Assembly (NCBI GenBank): GCA_027026295.1 | Contig: JALVOR010000045.1 | Span: 1-7,120, forward strand | Reading direction: 5' to 3' | DNA: 7,120 nucleotides | Source of the DNA: Anaerolineales bacterium | GTDB taxonomy: Bacteria; Chloroflexota; Anaerolineae; Anaerolineales; DRMV01 | In this document: piece by piece, positions 5,281 through 7,120 of the stretch | Layout: the number at the start of each line of letters is the position of its first letter | Numbering within the stretch: the stretch's first letter is position 1 | Notes under the pieces: model-generated | The model's input: the letters and a program-made list of their open reading frames with translations, nothing else | Told to the model about the DNA's origin: nothing | Databases searched by the model: none | Made by a program: the position numbers and the translations under genes

Positions 5281-6351
5281 CTAAACTTTTTCTTCGGACA
5301 GGCGCTCGCCCAAGATGCCTGTCGGGCGGAAGATGAGGACCAATACCAGCAGGGTAAAGGCAATGGCATCTTTCAACTGGTGGGGCGAGGTGATGCCCAA
5401 CCCTTCCAGAATCAGGCCGGGGCCTAAGGCTTCGAAAATGCCCAGGAAAAAGCCGCCCAACATGGCACCCGGCACGTTGCCGATGCCGCCCAGCACCGCC
5501 GCCGTAAAGGCTTTGATGCCGGGAATGAAGCCCATGAAAAAGTGCACCTGCTTGAAAATCAAGGCATAAAGCACACCGGCGACGCCTGCCAGCGCAGCGC
5601 CCAGAATAAAGGTGTTGACGATGATGCGGTCAACGTCCACACCCATCAGCGCTGCTACATCTTTGTCTTCGGCAACGGCGCGCATGGCTTTACCTGCCTT
5701 GGTATATTGCACATAGGCATACAGACCGGCCATCATCGCCAGCGACACCACGATGACCAGAATGTGTGCTTTCAAAACCTCAATGCCGCCGATGGAAACC
5801 TTCCCTGCCAGCACTTCCAGTTCGGGGTAGGCTTCCACGCCGGAGCCGTAGAGGCCGCGGAAGGTGTATTCGATGGTGAACGAGGCGCCAATGGCTGTAA
5901 TCAGGGGAACCAGGCGCGGGGCGCGGCGCAGGGGGCGATACGCGACCCGCTCGGTGATGAGCGCGATGACCACCGAAGTGAACATCGAAAGCAGCATCAC
6001 CAAAGAAAGGGAAAGAATGGGATGCCCGTTATAAATGCCATATTGGTCCAGTTTGGCAGCCAGGAAATAGCCGGTAAAGGCACCTGCCATGAAAATGTCG
6101 CCGTGGGCGAAGTTGATCATGAACAAAATACCGTAAACCAGCGTGTACCCCAATGCAATCAGGGCATATACACCGCCTTGTGTCACGCCATACACTGTGA
6201 CGCGCATCCATTCTTTGGTGGTGTAGAGGTGCCCGCCCAGCGAGCCAATCATCCCGACTACTGAAACGGCGACAATGGATAAACCAAAAAGCCAGACGAT
6301 AAGGTCAACGAAACTGAGTCGCTCAAGGGAGCGTTGTATTTTCTCGACCAT
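5281..6351 (-). CDS. livH: Branched-chain amino acid ABC transporter permease LivH
   Basis: One of the two inner-membrane subunits forming the translocation path of the Liv importer. It is 356 aa against about 290-310 for a typical LivH; the excess is an N-terminal leader with one hydrophobic segment (about 15-36) and a polar stretch before the core. Core landmarks: GVTQGGVYALIALGYTLVYG (55-74) running into MINFAHGDIFMAG (78-90); the cytoplasmic EAA-like coupling loop KAGKAMRAVAEDKDVAALMG (218-237), which contacts the ATPases; AAVLGGIGNVPGAMLGG (284-300); and the FRPTGILGER C-terminal signature (341-350). About eight membrane segments are visible. The ATG start is supported by an AGGGAGG ribosome binding site (6356-6362), with GGAGG 4 nt from the start, which is slightly tight. 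livM follows after 12 nt. Assignment as LivH rather than LivM rests on the GVTQGGVYAL and HGDIFM motifs and on gene order. Confidence 0.96.
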   Translation of the reverse strand: MVEKIQRSLERLSFVDLIVWLFGLSIVAVSVVGMIGSLGGHLYTTKEWMRVTVYGVTQGGVYALIALGYTLVYGILFMINFAHGDIFMAGAFTGYFLAAKLDQYGIYNGHPILSLSLVMLLSMFTSVVIALITERVAYRPLRRAPRLVPLITAIGASFTIEYTFRGLYGSGVEAYPELEVLAGKVSIGGIEVLKAHILVIVVSLAMMAGLYAYVQYTKAGKAMRAVAEDKDVAALMGVDVDRIIVNTFILGAALAGVAGVLYALIFKQVHFFMGFIPGIKAFTAAVLGGIGNVPGAMLGGFFLGIFEALGPGLILEGLGITSPHQLKDAIAFTLLVLVLIFRPTGILGERLSEEKV

Positions 6352-6373
6352 GGAGCCTCCCTCTTGAAATCAT

Positions 6374-6405
6374 CACCAGGGCAAGCATGAAGCGTTGTCC
6401 TGGTG
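6374..6405 (-). promoter_or_regulatory. Second hairpin in the livJ-livH spacer, just upstream of the livH ribosome binding site
   Basis: CACCAGG (6374-6380) pairs with CCTGGTG (6399-6405). After one A.C mismatch on the transcript strand (G.T on the other strand), CAA (6382-6384) pairs with TTG (6395-6397), leaving about a 10-nt loop. It ends 11 nt before the AGGGAGG ribosome binding site of livH. It could modulate livH translation or act with the upstream hairpin; nothing in the sequence decides between these. Confidence 0.45.
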
Positions 6406-6424
6406 CGTAGAGGTCTATACGGGA

Positions 6425-6459
6425 CAAGGGTGCCGGAAGTTTCCTCCCGGCACCCCTTG
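6425..6459 (-). terminator. Intercistronic GC-rich hairpin after livJ (attenuator or mRNA-stabilising stem)
   Basis: CAAGGGTGCCGG (6425-6436) pairs with CCGGCACCCCTTG (6447-6459), giving a 12-bp stem with a single bulged base and a 10-nt loop, 22 nt past the livJ stop codon. In the minus-strand transcript the stem is followed by UCCCGUAUAG rather than a U-run, so it is not a canonical intrinsic terminator. Partial termination or 3'-end protection of the livJ message, giving more binding protein than permease, is the likely role by analogy with other binding-protein operons (inference). Confidence 0.6.
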
Positions 6460-6481
6460 CAATCAATCCGAGGCCTGTGGT

Positions 6482-7120
6482 TTACGGCCAGACGGGAACG
6501 TACTTGCCATCCTGAATCTGGTTGATGTTGATCTTCGGGTCGGCGCAGTCACCGTACTGGTTGCAGGTGAGGGTGCCAGTCAGGCCCTTGAAGTCCTTGG
6601 TGGCGAAGAGCGCCTGGCAGAGGGCCTTGCGCGGGATGTGGATGGTGCCGTCCTTGTCTACCACGGCCACCTGCTTGATGGCGTTGAGCAGCATCATGGC
6701 ACCGTCGTAGGCGTGCAGGTGGAACGCGCTGGGCGGTTCCTCGCCGTACTTGGCTTCGTATTTCTTGTTGAAGTCTTCGTTCTGCATGGCCGCGGGGCCG
6801 GAGAGGTACATGCCCTCAGCCGCTTCGCCAGCCGCCTTTACGAAGTCGGGCGAAATCATGCCGTCGGAACCCATCAACACTGCCTTCTCCAGGCCGGGCA
6901 CCTCTTTCGCCTGCTGGGTGATCAGGGCGCCTTCCTGGATGAAGATCGGGTAGTAGAGCACATCGGGCTTGGCTGCCGCGATCTTGGTCAGCACGGGGCG
7001 CATGTCGGTGTCGCCGACGTTGATGGCTTCCTGGGCCACGCACTTGCCGCCCAGTTCGGCGAAGACATCGCAAGCCACCTGCTGCAACTGCTCGGCGTAG
7101 GGGCTGCCGTCGTGGATGGT
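6482..7120 (-). CDS. livJ: Branched-chain amino acid ABC transporter, solute-binding protein (C-terminal half, 5' end outside window)
   Basis: This is the extracytoplasmic binding protein of a Liv-type importer; it captures leucine/isoleucine/valine or a related amino acid or amide and hands it to LivHM. The frame is open to the right edge, so the start and signal peptide are not visible. The 212 visible residues begin with TIHDGSPYAEQ, the usual inter-lobe segment of type I periplasmic binding proteins (Peripla_BP_6), and continue through DVLYYPIFIQEGALITQQAK, a GSDGMISPDFV stretch and the SAFHLHAYDGAMMLLNAI helix, all typical of the family. Family members are about 380-430 aa, so roughly half is present. 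A TTG codon at 7087 is internal, not a start. Cysteine pairs near the visible N-terminus (ACDVFAELGGKC) and near the C-terminus (CNQYGDC) could form disulfides (inference). It ends in VPVWP and TAA, 130 nt upstream of livH. Substrate specificity cannot be read from this half. Confidence 0.93.
   Translation of the reverse strand, partial: TIHDGSPYAEQLQQVACDVFAELGGKCVAQEAINVGDTDMRPVLTKIAAAKPDVLYYPIFIQEGALITQQAKEVPGLEKAVLMGSDGMISPDFVKAAGEAAEGMYLSGPAAMQNEDFNKKYEAKYGEEPPSAFHLHAYDGAMMLLNAIKQVAVVDKDGTIHIPRKALCQALFATKDFKGLTGTLTCNQYGDCADPKININQIQDGKYVPVWP

Noticed and set aside
5542..6264. Plus-strand frame opposite livH
   Set aside because: Antisense shadow; LivH motifs are continuous on the other strand.

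Overview
The window shows a stretch of high-GC bacterial chromosome in which every supported gene lies on the minus strand. Two gene blocks are separated by a repeat-rich, gene-free gap of about 590 bases. The right block (2051-7120) is a high-affinity branched-chain amino acid (or related amide/amino acid) ABC importer. In transcription order it holds the C-terminal half of the solute-binding protein (livJ-like, running off the right edge), then livH, livM, livG and livF. Spacers of 11-12 nt separate livH, livM, livG and livF, and a perfect GC-rich hairpin follows livF. The binding protein delivers substrate to the LivH/LivM membrane channel, and the LivG/LivF ATPases power uptake. The 130-nt gap between livJ and livH holds two hairpins that could set a binding-protein excess over the membrane and ATPase subunits.

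The left block (70-1457) is a two-gene unit: an alanine/leucine-rich HEAT-like helical repeat protein, overlapping by ATGA a small YfcE/MJ0936-type metallophosphoesterase that keeps all its metal ligands.

The most unusual content is non-coding. Arrays of degenerate 9-11 nt units (CTTTGCG, TTCTGTG, ATCTGCG, ATCCGTG types) sit at the 3' edge of the phosphoesterase gene, the 5' edge of the HEAT gene and downstream of livF. In each case the pyrimidine-rich strand reads toward the adjacent gene. The two arrays around the HEAT/phosphoesterase pair share an inverted 21-nt core (18/21 identical), and one of them supplies the stop codon and last residues of the phosphoesterase. Between the arrays lies a previously unflagged 226-bp element (1552-1777) with 14-bp terminal inverted repeats starting GTAA and an 8-bp direct duplication GAAATAAG. 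This is the signature of an IS66-family-derived miniature element, and it contains a large branched palindrome.

The taxon is inferred to be Chloroflexota, probably Anaerolineae. The basis is the Liv protein flavour, the long LivM with an added N-terminal membrane domain, and these dispersed repeats, which I associate with such genomes. No marker gene in the window proves it. I see no CRISPR array, tRNA, rRNA or defence system.
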